Positions 1 to 12,028 of a stretch of DNA of 64,000 nucleotides are shown here, one piece after another (position 1 is the stretch's first letter; every line of letters starts with the position of its first letter). The DNA lies in the NCBI GenBank assembly GCA_016858145.1, contig JAEHOE010000008.1, forward strand, positions 558,001 through 622,000, in the 5' to 3' direction. The DNA is from Edaphochlamys debaryana (Eukaryota > Chlorophyta > Chlorophyceae > Chlamydomonadales). Under the pieces are notes generated by a model, which saw only the letters and a program-made list of their open reading frames with translations, was not told the origin of the DNA and did not search any database. A program made the translations under genes and the position numbers.

Positions 1-106
1 GGCTCCGCAGCACGCTGGCGCGCAGAGGCCTGCGCGGGTGGCATGGGAAAGGAAAAGGACGTGTGAGTTACGGATGTGGTTGACCGCGTTTAGCCATACG
101 CTGTTA

Positions 107-3100
107 TCAACACGCCTGGATATGACCCCGAAACGCCTCATGCACCCCCCCCCCCAGATTGCTCACCGGCTTGTTGGCGGATGGCGATGCGGAAGACCCT
201 TGCGGGCCGCCACTCCGCCGCTCCCCCTCCCCCTCCTCATCCCCGTCGCTGTCGCTGGGCCCATCGCCGTCCGCCGGGCCCTCTGGCAGGCCCTCGGCCT
301 CCTCCCCAAGCTCCCTGCCCGCATCCTCCCCCGCCTGCTCCCCGCCCTCCTCCCCGGCCGTCGAGCCCAGCTCCCGCCGCGGGTGCTCCCCGCTGGTGGA
401 CCCCAGGCTGCTGCCGGTGCTGCGCTGCTGCTGCGCCCGGAGGCTGGACACGGCCGCGGCTCCACTGCGGGCCGGCAGCGAGGAGCTCCGCGCCAAAGCC
501 CCCATGCCCGCGCCCGCGCCTGATCCTCCGCCCAGTGGGCCCCCTCCGCCCCCGCCTCCAGGCCCAGCTCCTATCCCTACGGCAGCCATGATGCCACGCC
601 GGCCGTAGCTGGGCGCAGGCCCCGGCGAGGCCGAGGCCGAGGCGCCGAGCGCTGGCAGGGAGGAGTTCTGCCGCCGCGCGGGCACGGGCGGGGGGAAGCG
701 GCGCGTGGGCGTAGGGCCGCCGCTGGCGCCTGCCACTGTGCGGCCGAAGGCCACGGGGCTGGGGCTGCCCAGGGAGGAGGCGCTGCTGTAGCCCACCGCC
801 GAGCTGGAGGGCGAGTCGTAGCCGGCGGAGGGGCGGCCCGCGCCTGCAGGGTGGGGGGATGGGGTGCCACGTCCACGGTGGTGTGTTAGGAGCAGTGGGA
901 AGCCCGCTGCGGTCTGCATGTATCTAACGGCAGCGCGACTTTCCCGAAGCCACCGCAGACATGCAAGCGGGATCAAGGACAGCTTGGTGCGGTCTGTGTG
1001 GCTCGTATCAGGGACGCAGCCCAGCCCAGCCCAGAACAGCCCAGCCCAGAACAGCACGTCATTCTCATGCCAAGGCCACCCGACCCGTTCAAACAACCCG
1101 GCACTCACGCGCCAGGCCCCCCAGCGCCGCCGACACGCGCAGCACGCCCGACGTGGCGGCGCCCCGCAGCGCCTCCACCGCCGCCTCGCTCATGGGCGGC
1201 AGGTGCGCAGCACGCGTCTCGGGCGCAGCACGCAGCACGGACATGACCCAGGTCTTGACGCCCTCCACGCTGCGGTGCTCGCTGTGCGGCAGCCGGGACC
1301 AGGGGTTGGCACCTTCAAGGTCCAGGGCCGCGACCAGCAGCGCCCGGCCTGCGCCTTGCAGCACCCCCGCAGTGAACTTGGGCGGGAAGCGCTTGTTGCA
1401 GGGCGGCGAGGCGCGGCCGCCGTGGTCACCCGAGGCCGGCGGCACTGTGTTGAGCAGGCGGGCGGTGTTGTAGTTGGCCTCCACCGTGTACAGGTGCGTC
1501 AGGCCCGTCTCCCTGCAAGATGTAAACGGGGCGGTAAGAAGCGGAACGTGTGCCGGTCCTTCACACGCCTGGCGTGTGCCAGCGGCGCTAGCATCGCTTT
1601 CCGGTAGCCAAGGCCCCGGCCGCCCGGTCGCCTGGTCTCCGACTCCCGAGGCCGCAACACGCCCGGGTACACTGTTTGGTCAGCCACCAAAGCCCTGGGC
1701 CCCGGCCCCGGCTCCCACAGCCCGGCTCCCACGGCCGCTCACCTGTACAGCGCCACGCGGCCTGCGCCCTCCTTGCTGGCCCCGTCCTTGTCCGCCCGGC
1801 TCATGTTCTTCTCCGTGTAGTTGCAGCCCACGAAGTCGAACACGGGGCAGTTGAGCGCCACCAGGCGGGCGTAGGCCAGGGAGGACAGGTGCGCCTCGGG
1901 GTCGTCCATGGTGTTGCCAAACAGGAACACGCCTGGGGCCGTGTGTGGGGGGGTAAGGGTGGGTAGGGCAGGGGCGTGGGGTGAGGGGCAGGCGGCATGG
2001 CGAAGCTAAGAAACGGCGAATGGGAAAACGCCTGTACGGAGGGCCCTGCGGGAGAGGGGCGTGGGAGGTGAGGGAGGGCAAGGGTGTGGACCGTGCATGA
2101 CTGAGACACGCCAGCGGTGCGGGGTTGTGTGGGGGCATGGGTGCAGTGCTGGCAGCGTGTAAGCGCTCGAGCGTGTGCAGGGGTAGATCCGAACCGCCCG
2201 CGCGCACCCTTCTTGTTGGCGTGCGCGTGCAGGTCGATGTAGTACTCGAGCAGCCCCTGCGCCGTGTAGTGCATCAGCAGGGACTTGACGGCGAACACGC
2301 TGGGCTGCAGGTCCTGCGGAAAATACAAAACAGGGGCGGATGGAGGGGGGACATGCTTTTGGTGGGGGCGGACTTTACAGCGGCACAGCATATGTCACGA
2401 TACACCCTACTTACGATTACCGTCAACTGTCCAGTGGCGGATCTGGTCCATAACGCCACCGCCGCTCTCCACGCCCCATCCCTCTCAAGCCTCTGGTCCG
2501 CCCCACCTGGTCCGGCACGCCCGTGTAGAAGCGGTTGAGGTTCTGCCCCAGCGTGTCGGTGCGGTAGTTGCCCACCGCCACGCCGTCCGGGTTGACGATG
2601 GGCACCAGCTTGAACACGAAGCGCCGCCGCAGCTCCGCCGCGCGGGGGTCCGTGCGGCGTAGCAGGAAGGCCAGCAGGCCGTTGAACATGTGGGTGGCGG
2701 GGGTCTCGCCGGGGTGCACGCGGCTGGAGACGAAGAAGACCTGTGTGGTGCGGAGGATGCGGGGGGTGCGATAGTGGGCGGGGGTGGGCATGCAAGAGCG
2801 GCCAAAGGGGCGGTCGATGCTTGCCGTCGCTGCCGGGTGCTGCACTCGGCGTCGGAAAGGGCAAACGAGTCACCGTTCCCAGCCGCCGGCCCCTAGCGGC
2901 CCCGTCCCTCGCACCGCACCTTCTTGTCCCTGAAGCACGCCGCGGGCGGCCCCGGGTCGTGCTCGAACACGCCCGGTATGGGCGGCTCCAGCTCCCCCGT
3001 GGCCCCCGCCAGGTCCGTGATCGTAAGCACCTCCACGCGCCGGCCCTCCAGCGTCAGCGTCAGCAGCTGCCGCCGGTAGTAGAGCCGCGCGTCGCCTCGC

Positions 3101-5156
3101 GGGCTGGGCAGCGCGGAGGGGATGCTGCCGGCAGCGGAGGTGGACGGCACGCCGCTGGCGCGGCGCGCGGCGGCGGAGCTACCGAACGGCAGGGAGGAGG
3201 CGGAGGAGGCGGAGGAGAAGGGGTTGGAGGACGCGCCAGGGCCGCGGCCGCCGGCGCCCGGCCGAGCGCCGGCCCCGGGTCGAGAGGCGGCCGAAGAGAC
3301 GGGCGTGAAGGGCGAGGGCGCGCGGGGCGGTAGCCCGGGCGAGGGCAGCGGTGGCGCCGGGCCTGCAGGGGTGGCTGGTGTGGTTCGGGGGCTGGTGGCG
3401 GCTGCGGCGCTGCTCGGTGACGTGGCGCCCGAGGAGCGTGGCGTGGCTGGCAGCGCGGCCCCGATCCCTCCGCTGGGAGCTCCTGAGGTTGTGGCCCCAG
3501 TCGAGTCGAGGGAGGTGGCGCTCGCCTCTCCGTCGGCAGGGGAGGGGGAGGTGGGGACAGAGGCGGAGGCGGAGGCAGGGGACGCTGCCCGCGCTCCGCC
3601 CGCTGAGCTGTCCTCCGAGGCGGGCGACGGCAGATTGCCGTACTCGCGGAGCATCTCGTCCAGGTGGTCCAGCATGTCCTGTACGGCACGTGCAGCGGGT
3701 TAAGGCCTGGGTACGCTGTCTGGGTGCAGGTGGCCCTTTTTGCAGGTGCTGTCCTCTTCCCATGGGACCCACCAGTGTCTGCTGATAGCTGAATGGAATG
3801 GCGAAGGCGAACAACGTCTCCTGCGCACACGGGCAGACAGACGCAAGTCCAGGACTCCTTACAGCCCTCATCCCTCGAGCAGGAAGCCATCTGCAGCCGC
3901 AGCGAATGGCCCTAGCTAGCTTCTGCCTGTCCGCGCATAGCCAGCGCATGCTGGCACAGGCCTCCTCAGCCCTCCTCTACCCACCTCGTCCGATTCGAAG
4001 CGGTGGCAGAAGCGCAGCTGGAAGTCGTCCCCCTCCCGCCGGTACGTCACCTTGAGCCTGCGCGACCATGGCAGGGGAAAGGGGGTCAGGGCCAGGGCAC
4101 GTTTAACAAGGCTAAGTGCATGCAGCCGAGGGTGTGAGCCCAAGCCACAAGTCCGCAACTCAGGGCCTTGGCACCATGCTGGCAGGCATGGCAACAGCCA
4201 CCAGGCAATTCCCCCGTTGCTCCGGCCCGGGCCTGTCAAGGCCCTATTAAGTTCTCCAACTTGTGAGCTGTTACACACGTGTCGCACCGGAGCGGCTGCC
4301 ACTCTGGCAGCGAGGGGCACCAGAAGACGGGGCGGTAGTCGGCGGAGTAGAGGCGGCTCTGCTTGTTCAGGTTGAGGACGTTAAACACGATCGAGTCACC
4401 GGTGCTGTGCCCAACCGCACTGAAGTAGAACCACGTCCGGGTGGCCTTCTCGTTCTGGGTCCCGCCGCAGTCCCGCCGCGTTCTGGGGAGAGAGTGAGGG
4501 GGCAGCTCGGTAGTGTGAGCAGCGCTGCAGCTTGTCGGGCATCCAGCAGAGCCCGTGGCGTCCCTCCCGCTGGCTTCCAGTCCTCAGGACTCTCTGGCCC
4601 CTGACTGTAGGGGCCCGGGTCTGAGAACTACGTTGCTGGACTTGGGACCTGGCCTCAACCCCCTTCAGGTATGTTGGTGCACGTAGCTGCGTGCCCCTGA
4701 CATGCCTGAGCATAAACTCGTTGGACATGGGGCCCTGCTCCACGCTGTCGAGGTTGGCTGAGTCGAAGTCCGCCCGGAACGTGTACTTCCCGACCTGCAG
4801 GGCGAGGAGAGTGGGGAGGGTCCGTAGGGTGAGGCATCAACCGGTCTCCCCGTTGAGTGTCAACAGGGCCGCTGCGTGCCCTCGCCGAGGGGGCGGAGGC
4901 GAGGAGGGATGCAAGGGCAGAGGGACGCGACGAGGCCTGGAAGCTTTGAATCCAGCTCCCTCAGCAGCCTCCTTTCTGATGCGCCCGTGCCGAGCGACGG
5001 ACGAGGAGCGTTGTTGTCGACAGCTGCATGCTCCCGAGAGCATTCGCGGCAGGTGCCTACCTTCCATTTGCACTCCGCCTTTGTCTCGATTGGTTTTGGA
5101 AGCGTGGGAGGCAGCAGAATCCTCTCATCCTCTGGGTGGCACCGCTCACTCGACAT
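107..5156 (-). CDS. AGBL5: Cytosolic carboxypeptidase CCP5/AGBL5-type (M14 tubulin deglutamylase)
   Basis: Eleven exons (high to low): 5156-5061, 4794-4706, 4482-4321, 4057-3985, 3820-3773, 3678-2920, 2740-2507, 2313-2208, 1932-1743, 1512-1109, 843-107; 965 aa, all phases close. Family role (known): removes glutamates, including branch-point residues, from tubulin tails and other proteins. Seen: the M14 N-terminal beta domain (residues about 33-160, with [21 protein letters not shown]), then the zinc carboxypeptidase domain with HPGE (H418, E421), DLHAH (514-518) and the catalytic-type Glu in TVEANYN (E597). The wording of [15 protein letters not shown] and [10 protein letters not shown] matches CCP5 better than CCP1/4. 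Odd points: intron 2 starts with GC; about 170 Ser/Ala/Pro/Gly-rich residues split the N-domain from the catalytic domain; a low-complexity C-terminal tail of about 240 residues. The start is the first ATG after an in-frame TGA. Confidence 0.93.
4704..4705 (-). other. GC-AG splice donor of AGBL5 intron 2
   Basis: Exon 2 ends ...ATG CTC AG at 4706 and the intron begins GCATGT. Joining to the acceptor before 4482 gives FMLRTRRDC, which lines up with the CCP5-family segment ending RPDC. No GT donor nearby gives both the right phase and this alignment. Confidence 0.75.
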
Positions 5157-6128
5157 TGCTCAAGCGCCTTCAGCCCACAGCACGATGGCTATCCTCTTCG
5201 GGGGACAACACGTGTCCCCTACATCTAGCGCTAAGCCAGCATCGCAAGTGTTGAGGACGAGCTGGGCATTGGGGTGCCGCGCGAGCGCATGCCTGAAGTC
5301 AACAACGGCTGAGGTGGGACTGCAGGGACTGGGTTGATGACAAGGAGTCTTGGAACACCAGGTGCACACTTGCGGGTACAGTGGCGCGAGAGGGGATGGA
5401 CGGGTGCACGGCACGGTCGGAGCCGTGCTTGGGGAACGGCGCATCTGTGCCAGTCAGGGCTGGCTTGGTAGACTTCAATCCCTTCCCAAAGGACAACTGT
5501 GGGGCGTTCATTGCGTAATTGCGTTATCCCAATCTGCGGCAGCACGGCAGTTCACCCCACGAGCGGCACGGGTCCACTTACTCCTCAGCCAGGCACCCTT
5601 GCCCACGCCCCTGCCTGGCTCCACGCTCAGCCCATCCACACAGTGTATCAAAACTTCACTCTTCAGCAACACAACAGTCTTGCGCATCACATCCGGCACT
5701 GCTCTCTCCCCTCTCCTCTCACCCTGTTGCCTTTGCCTGCGACTCTCGTCAGCACCTCCACACAAGGCACCTTTAGTACCGGCAGCGTGCACGCACCCGG
5801 GGCTCGCTGCACCCCTCACGCGAAACCCACCAAGGCGCCCTTAGGTCTAGTCGTACAGACACATCCGAGCTAGACTGCGCGCAACAACTATCCGATCTAT
5901 CCTGCCGGTCGAGACCGGATGCGCCTTCGAGCTTCTTCAATCGCCAGCGGTGATCCGGAGTGACTGCTGCCCCGCAGTGCTCCGAATCCCGCTCCCGTTC
6001 CCACGCCTGCACCTTCCCAGCGGTTTATGCCGCGGCGCAACAGCACGGTCCCCAGCGCAATTACGCTTGGCGCTGCTCACGCCGAGAGGTTATCCTCCTG
6101 CTGCTGCTCTTGCTCCCGCTCCGGCTCC
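5157..6128. other. Intergenic: AGBL5 promoter side and TPR-gene 3' flank
   Basis: About 970 nt between two minus-strand genes. It should contain the 3'UTR of the TPR gene and the 5' flank of AGBL5. I see no conserved ORF, RNA gene or TGTAA signal on the minus strand here. Confidence 0.5.
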
Positions 6129-8899
6129 TCACCGCGAGGCCATGTAGACCGCGTTCAGGTACAGGGTGGTGCCGATCAGCAGGATCACAGCGGCCACACG
6201 CACGTACCTGCGGAAACAAACGGCGAGGCCGCAACAGCGAGGGGCATGAGCGGCGGCATGCAGGGTTGGGGAGGGCAGCGGCAACAGTGATGTGAATTAC
6301 GCGGGGCGGTACGGGGCCTGGAGGCCGCGGCTAGGTGTGCACGCGTGTGGCACCCTGACAGGCCAGCCCCGCACGCACCACTTGTCCGGCAGCAGGGCGA
6401 GAGGGTCCGGGGCATCCATGGAGACGCGGTCCCTGGGGAGGGATGAGGACCCAGGACATGTTGATTCAGGCGGTGCAGGGGCGGTTGTGCCCAGAGGTTG
6501 TGCCCAGAGAGGTAGAGGGGAGCCAGGCACGAGCAAACCCAGGAAGGCCCGAGTCTCACCAGTAGGACTCGTTCTTCTTGGCGTTCGGATTCGACGGTGG
6601 CCGGATGTACTTGGGCGTGTAGTTGGCGCGCCTGGGGTGGGGTGGAGAAGAAGAACACGTACCCATGAGTCCCGCCCTCCGCAGCTCCCGTTGCCTCTCC
6701 CTCATAGCCATCCCATGCGAGTAAGCGGCAGCCAGAGTTGATACAAGGAAGCAGGGTCCCCGGCCCGGGCCCGCCATCCGCTCACTCCTTGGAGCGCCAG
6801 CTGTCGCTCTGGATGAGGGGGATCTTGACTCGCTCGTCCTCGCTGATCTCCATGCGGGGGGCCTCCAGGATGTACCGCAGGTCGTACGCCTGCTTCTTCA
6901 CCTGCGACGCAGCAGGCCAGATCCAGCATTGGAGTCAGCCGGGGGCAGCTGCCGAGCATGTTCTTCATGCCCTTCTCAGGGGCATGCTCGTCGTGCCCTT
7001 ATCAGGGGGGGACGGGCGGGGGCGGGGTCCCCGTAGAGTGCGCACTCCGGCCTAGTCTTACTGGCACAGCAACGAGCCCCCGGCAGCGCGGCGTGCTGAG
7101 AGGCATAAGCAGTAGGCTCGCACCTTCCGGCTCGGGTGGTTCTCCTCCAGGTACTTGTACGTGCTGATCGCGTCCTTCTCTCGCCCACACGCCTGCGCAC
7201 ACCAGAGCGAACCGCGCACGGACCGCGCACAAATCGGACAGCGTGACGAGATGCTCCACTCCCTGTAACAAACCCAACACTCTCCCACTTCCACACACCC
7301 TCCGTGAAGTCCTCATCCTACCGCGCCCTTCCCCAGGCCCACGCCCGGCCGCCAAAACCCGCGGCCCGCCAGCTCTGGCCCCCTGCGCCGCCCGCACCTG
7401 GTACGCCAGGCCCAGCCACAGCTGCGCCTCTCCGCCCATGACCGTGTCCTCGCCCACGTCCCGCACCGCCTGCTCCAGGCAGCGCACGGAGGCGGGGTAC
7501 TCGCCGCACTCGTACGCCTTCTTGCCCAGCTCCAGGTTCTTGGCGAGCCGCGCCTTGAGCTCCTCCTCCGCCGACTGGAGCTCGGCGGCGCGCTGCGGAG
7601 CGAAAGGGCGTCCCAAACAGGTATGAGCGGTGCCGAAGCTGCGGAGCGCTTAGCTAAGATCGTGTGAGAGGGCCTGCGGAGGACAGGATGCAGCGGGTCC
7701 GCCTTGGCCGGTCCCCACACGGCAGCTGTTTGTAGAGCCGGAGCTAGCCCAGCAGCATCACTTCAGTGCGCCCACCTTGGCCAGCTTGCTCTTCAGCTTG
7801 TCCTTGTACGCCTTTTGTGTGTCGCTGAGCGCCGCAATGCTGGGCACGCCCAGCTCCATGGCCAGCAGCTCGTCCTCCTCGAAGCCCTGCTCCAGGCCTG
7901 CAGGAGACACCACCGCCGAGCACACGGTGGGCCGGGACAACTCAGGCCAGGACACGCCGCTCAGCCAGCGGTTCTGCTAAGGTTGCGGGTGGGTACCGTA
8001 TTGGGGCTCGGTGGCTTCCAGTCCTCGGAAAGTGCAGCTAGTGGGGTTCTGCTGCAGCCTGCAGGCCGATGCAGCAATGCAGGACCGCGCTAAGGGCGCC
8101 TGCCTTGTAGGGCCTGTGCGCCGGCCGGCGGGGCCCCAAGCCCCTGATACGCGGGGCTGCGCACCAGCCTCTTGGCCGGCACAAGCCCCGGGTAACACTT
8201 CCCCTGTAATCCCGATGCCATGGGCGCTGGGCCGTGAGGTATGGGCGAGCTGCTCGGGACGTGAGCGCGGGGATAGTGCCGTGCCCAAGGTGCACTTAGG
8301 GGTGGCTAAGGGGGCAGGCGGGCTCAAAGGCGTGAATGCAAATGCCTGCAGTACCATCGTGTCGCAATCTACGCAAGGCCTGGACCTCGGGGCGCTGTGG
8401 AGGAAAGCATGCGCGTGAGGCAAGCGGGCGGTTGCTATTGGGATGGGGCCTGGGTCTGTGCTCATGGAAACGGGTCATAGCCACGCGCACCGCTCAACCC
8501 GACTGGTACACTGCACGCAAGGACCAGTTGGCTAGAGAGCCCTTGGTTTTACCAGCCTCCTGATGCCCCCCTGATATACGAGGGGCGTATGTGGGTGTCG
8601 CCCTGGGGCCTTCAGAGGAGGTGCGGTGCATGTGTTTTTGGCAATGCCCTGACCTCCCACATACCCCTACCCTGGCCTGCGCGGCCTGGTAGCCCCTCGC
8701 TGCGCAGCAACTCACCAAGCGCGTATCGCCTCGCCGCCTGGTCCAGCAGTCCCGGCTGGGCGTATTTACTTAGGTCGAAGGCGAGGGGGGTGGAGGGGGA
8801 CGTTTTGGGGGTGCTCTTCCCCGCATCGGCCCTGACGTGCACACATGTTGCCCGCCTTCTAGCATGACTTGGGGCTAGAGGGCGTCGTCCCGCGAGCAT
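6129..8899 (-). CDS. Plastid TPR protein with C-terminal membrane anchor (thylakoid type)
   Basis: Eight exons: 8899-8716, 7897-7776, 7592-7398, 7192-7124, 6901-6786, 6631-6560, 6432-6379, 6207-6129; 296 aa, phases consistent. The N-terminus is rich in Arg/Ala and hydroxylated residues and looks like a transit peptide. The middle holds a TPR pair (AYECGEYPASVRCLEQA, then a helix with LGLAYQACGREKDAISTYKYL). A conserved block follows (NHPSRK, QAYDLRYILEAP, IPLI), then a last exon that is one hydrophobic segment (VAAVILLIGTTLYLNAVY). The order TPR / LRYILEAP / membrane anchor resembles uncharacterised thylakoid TPR proteins of plants (At1g78915-like, from memory). Role unknown; thylakoid location is inferred. 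The ATG at 8899 was chosen because it gives a transit-like leader; an in-frame ATG at 9178 would overlap the divergent CBS gene's 5' flank. Confidence 0.82.
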
Positions 8900-9193
8900 G
8901 TGGAGAATTTGTGGCCAAAAAGGTAGAAAGCTGCCAAAGGATGTGGCGCCGAGTGTCGACGTGCGCGCTGTGATATTTCGCGTGTGCGCTGGGCGTATTT
9001 GTGTAGTGTGAGCAACACGGACTAGTCGCGCAGGCGTCTCCGAGGCTTTCCTCGGCCGGTGCGCCCATCTTGGGGCGGGGCTCCAGGCGCTTTTACTGCT
9101 CGCTGCGCCCTTTAGTCCCCCTTCTTCGCTGCTAGGTCCAAACTCGCGTCCCCCAGCAGCCCCTCCACACACTAACAAACACAGTCAGGCAAA
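8900..9193. promoter_or_regulatory. Divergent promoter region, TPR gene / CBS gene
   Basis: Only 294 nt separate the start codons of two divergently transcribed genes, so both promoters must lie here or overlap. No TATA box stands out. Confidence 0.5.
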
Positions 9194-12028
9194 ATGAGCT
9201 CCGCTCACGCTCTGTTCGAGCCGGTGCGCAGCTGGCTCTCGAACGAGTCTCTGCAGAACTTCGTGAACTCCCACCACAAGGAGATCGTGGCGCTGCAGAA
9301 GGATGCGCCCCTCGCCACCGCCCTTCAGGCAAGTGCCGGTCTCGGCGGCTGGTCTCGGGGTGCGCCCCGCTGCTTGGCCCGCTAGGCCCGTTTCAGTGCC
9401 TCTTGACGCCATCCTGCGAAACCCTCGCGGGTCTGGGGCTCTGGGTATCGCTGGGTATCTGAGCCGTCGGGGGTCATCGATCTTGGAGTGCCGAGGTGGC
9501 ACGCTTTTCCGATAGCGAGGGCGGCTTGCAGCGTGGGTCCTAGATCTACCGCATCAGCAGCCTGCACTGATCGACTGGCGTCTCTGCGCGTCGCGTCCCG
9601 GAATAACGGCTTGCCGATGCTCGATGGCTCGCTCAGCGGAACCCGCCACACCTACAGCCTTGCATTTCCCCATATGACCTCGCTGCGTGCATCTGCAGGT
9701 GCTGGCTGAGCGCCAGGTGCTGAGCGTGCCTGTCCTGGACGAGGAGGGTGAGTCGGGGCGATGCTGCGTATCCGGGCCTTTCCGGTTGGCCAGCCTGCAC
9801 GCGCACAGACCGCTGAGAAACCGCAACACAGCAACTGCTCAGCTTGTGCTGGCGGCCCTAGATCCGCCCGCCTGCTTGTAACGCGACTCTGCCCCGCGGT
9901 ACCGCCGTGCCGCCCTTTCAGGCGAGTACCTGGGCGCCTTCTCCGTCGGCGATGCCCTGCGCACCCTCATGACCGGTGAGTGGATCTACCCATGGCTCTT
10001 GACCCCTGGCAAAGCGTCCAGCAGTCGACATCCAGCCCTTGCGTGCTGCTGTCTAACCCGTGCACCCTCTTCTCTCACCCCAGAGCTGGACTCCCAGCTG
10101 GGCAAGGGCTGGTTCGAGCGCCTGTCGTCCATCAAGGCCGCTGAGCTGGAGGCCGTGGGCACCAGCGTGACCTCCAAGAAGGTGGCCTCCGTCACCCACC
10201 GTGAGTTTTGCCGCCTCCGCACGGCCAGGGCGGGTCCGCTTCGCACCCCTCCAGCTGGGTCCGCCGTGGTGTGTGCAGCCTACACGGTTTCAAGCTCCCA
10301 CACTAAGCGTCCCTTGTGAACCTGCCCCCGCAGCCGGTGACCTGTGGCTCAAGGGTGACTCCAAGACGACCGTGCTGACGGTCATCAAGGAGGGCTTCCA
10401 GGTGCTGGAGCCCAAGGTGAGACCAGGCCAGGGTGGGGGGGGCCCGCACAGGGTTCTGAGCCTTGAAGGCAAGGGCTGGTGGTGGCCGTGGCTGGTGGTG
10501 GCTGCTGGGTGGCCAAGGCTGCGGAGAAGGGCTCGGCGCCTGTGTCAAGGTGCGGGGCTCATGGTGGCGGCGGGGCGGCGGCGGTTGATGTTACTCGCCG
10601 ACGGAAGCCATCCCACCGCACTCTCATCCCCCTGTTCCTTCTTCAATCTCCGCCCAGGGCCACCACCGCATCTTCGTGGTCGACCCCGCCAAGGCCCACA
10701 CCGTGACCGTGTCGGGCGCCACCGTGGTCATCAACATCAAGGTGCGGGCCGGCGCGGCGACAGGCAGGGGAGCCCTGTGGTGATCGGCACGGGACGGAGC
10801 CGAGAAGGACAGAGGAAGGCGTGACGAAGACAGCGCGGGACGGGGTTGGCGGAGTACATGAACTACCGCTGGGCAGGCGCGGGACATGCGCGGCGGAGAG
10901 ACTCGCCTGCCGCTCGGCAACCCGTGCTGGAGCCTGCGCGCGGCACTCACATCCCGCTCCGCCTCCTCATCCCGTTCCCTCCGCGTCCCTCCTCCGCAGC
11001 CCGGCACCGAGAAGCCCGAGGCCTCGGGCCTGCGCCCCACGGACATTGTGTCCCAGATGGACGTGGTCAAGCTGCTGAGCGAGCACAAGGACAAGCTGGA
11101 GCTGGTCATGCCCAAGACCCTGGAGGAGCTGGAGATCTTCGAGGTGCGTACGGGCTGGCGAGGACGGAAGATGGGGAGTGTCGAGGGCGAAGGATTGGGC
11201 CCATGTGTGGGGTCGGCGTGGGCGGCTGCGTGCGGGGGCGGTGGTGAGGAGCCGGGCTGCTGAGGGCACCCAACGGAGGCCTGACTCTGCCCCACGCCAT
11301 CCTTGTTTGCAGGGCTCCGTGTTCACCATCCATGCCTCGGCCACCGCCCTGGAGGCCTTCCACCACATGGCCGTGGACCACAAGTCGTGCCTGGGCATTG
11401 TCGACAACACGGGCAAGCTGATCGGCAACGTGTCGATCTCCGACCTCAAGTTCGTGGGCCCCAAGAACTACGCCCTGCTGAACGTCTCGGTCGCCGAGTT
11501 CGCTGTCATCGTGGCTGGCAAGGGCCCCTCGCAGGAGGAGGCCATCAACGGCGCCCGCGTCCCGGTGAGCGCGCGCTGGCGGTGCTGTGCGGGAGGGGCT
11601 GGACTGGCTGGTGTACCCCGCATGTCCGCCTCGCGGTCGACGCCTTGGCTGGCGGTGCTGTTGGGTTCTCCTTCTCGCCTGACGAGCTGTGTGTGTGCTG
11701 TCAACGTGCGGCTCCGCAGGGTGCCGCCGGCAACAACTGGACCGAGGTGCTCAAGGACCTGCCCCTGCCCACGCTCAAGCCCAGCTCCACCTTCGGCCAG
11801 CTGCTCGAGACCATGGCCTCGCAGTCGCTGCACCGCCTGTACATCGTGGACGAGGAGGACGGCAAGCCCGTGTCTATTGTGACGCTCACGGACGTGCTGC
11901 GCGAGATCATCAAGCCCGAGCCGCCCGTGCACAACTTCCGCCGCATGGGCACCAACGAGCTGCCCTCGACCTCGGAGGACGAGGACGATGAGGAGGACGA
12001 TGACGAGGAGGAGGAGGAGAAGAAGTAA
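9194..12028 (+). CDS. Four-CBS-domain (double Bateman module) protein
   Basis: Nine exons: 9194-9328, 9699-9747, 9922-9975, 10084-10200, 10334-10416, 10658-10741, 11000-11143, 11313-11564, 11720-12028; 408 aa, all phases close. Four CBS-like repeats are visible from their beta-alpha-beta signatures: QVLSVPVLDEEGEYLGAFSVGDAL, GHHRIFVVDP with TDIVSQMDVVKLL, KSCLGIVDNTGKLIGNVSISDL, and LHRLYIVDEEDGKPVSIVTLTDVL. The protein ends in a very acidic tail (DEDDEEDDDEEEEEKK). CBS pairs bind adenosyl nucleotides; the arrangement is like SNF4/AMPK-gamma or plant CBSX proteins, so an energy-sensing or regulatory role is an inference. No catalytic domain is attached. Intron 1 uses a GC donor (CAG|GCAAGT). 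Moderate uncertainty about subfamily, little about the gene model. Confidence 0.9.
9329..9330 (+). other. GC-AG splice donor of CBS-gene intron 1
   Basis: Exon 1 ends CAG at 9328 and is followed by GCAAGT, the classic GC-AG consensus. The acceptor at 9698 restores phase 0 into VLAERQVLSV. No in-phase GT donor is near. Confidence 0.85.

Noticed and set aside
864..1607. Plus-strand frames over the start of the window
   Set aside because: Antisense to AGBL5 exons 10-11, which have clear M14 motifs.
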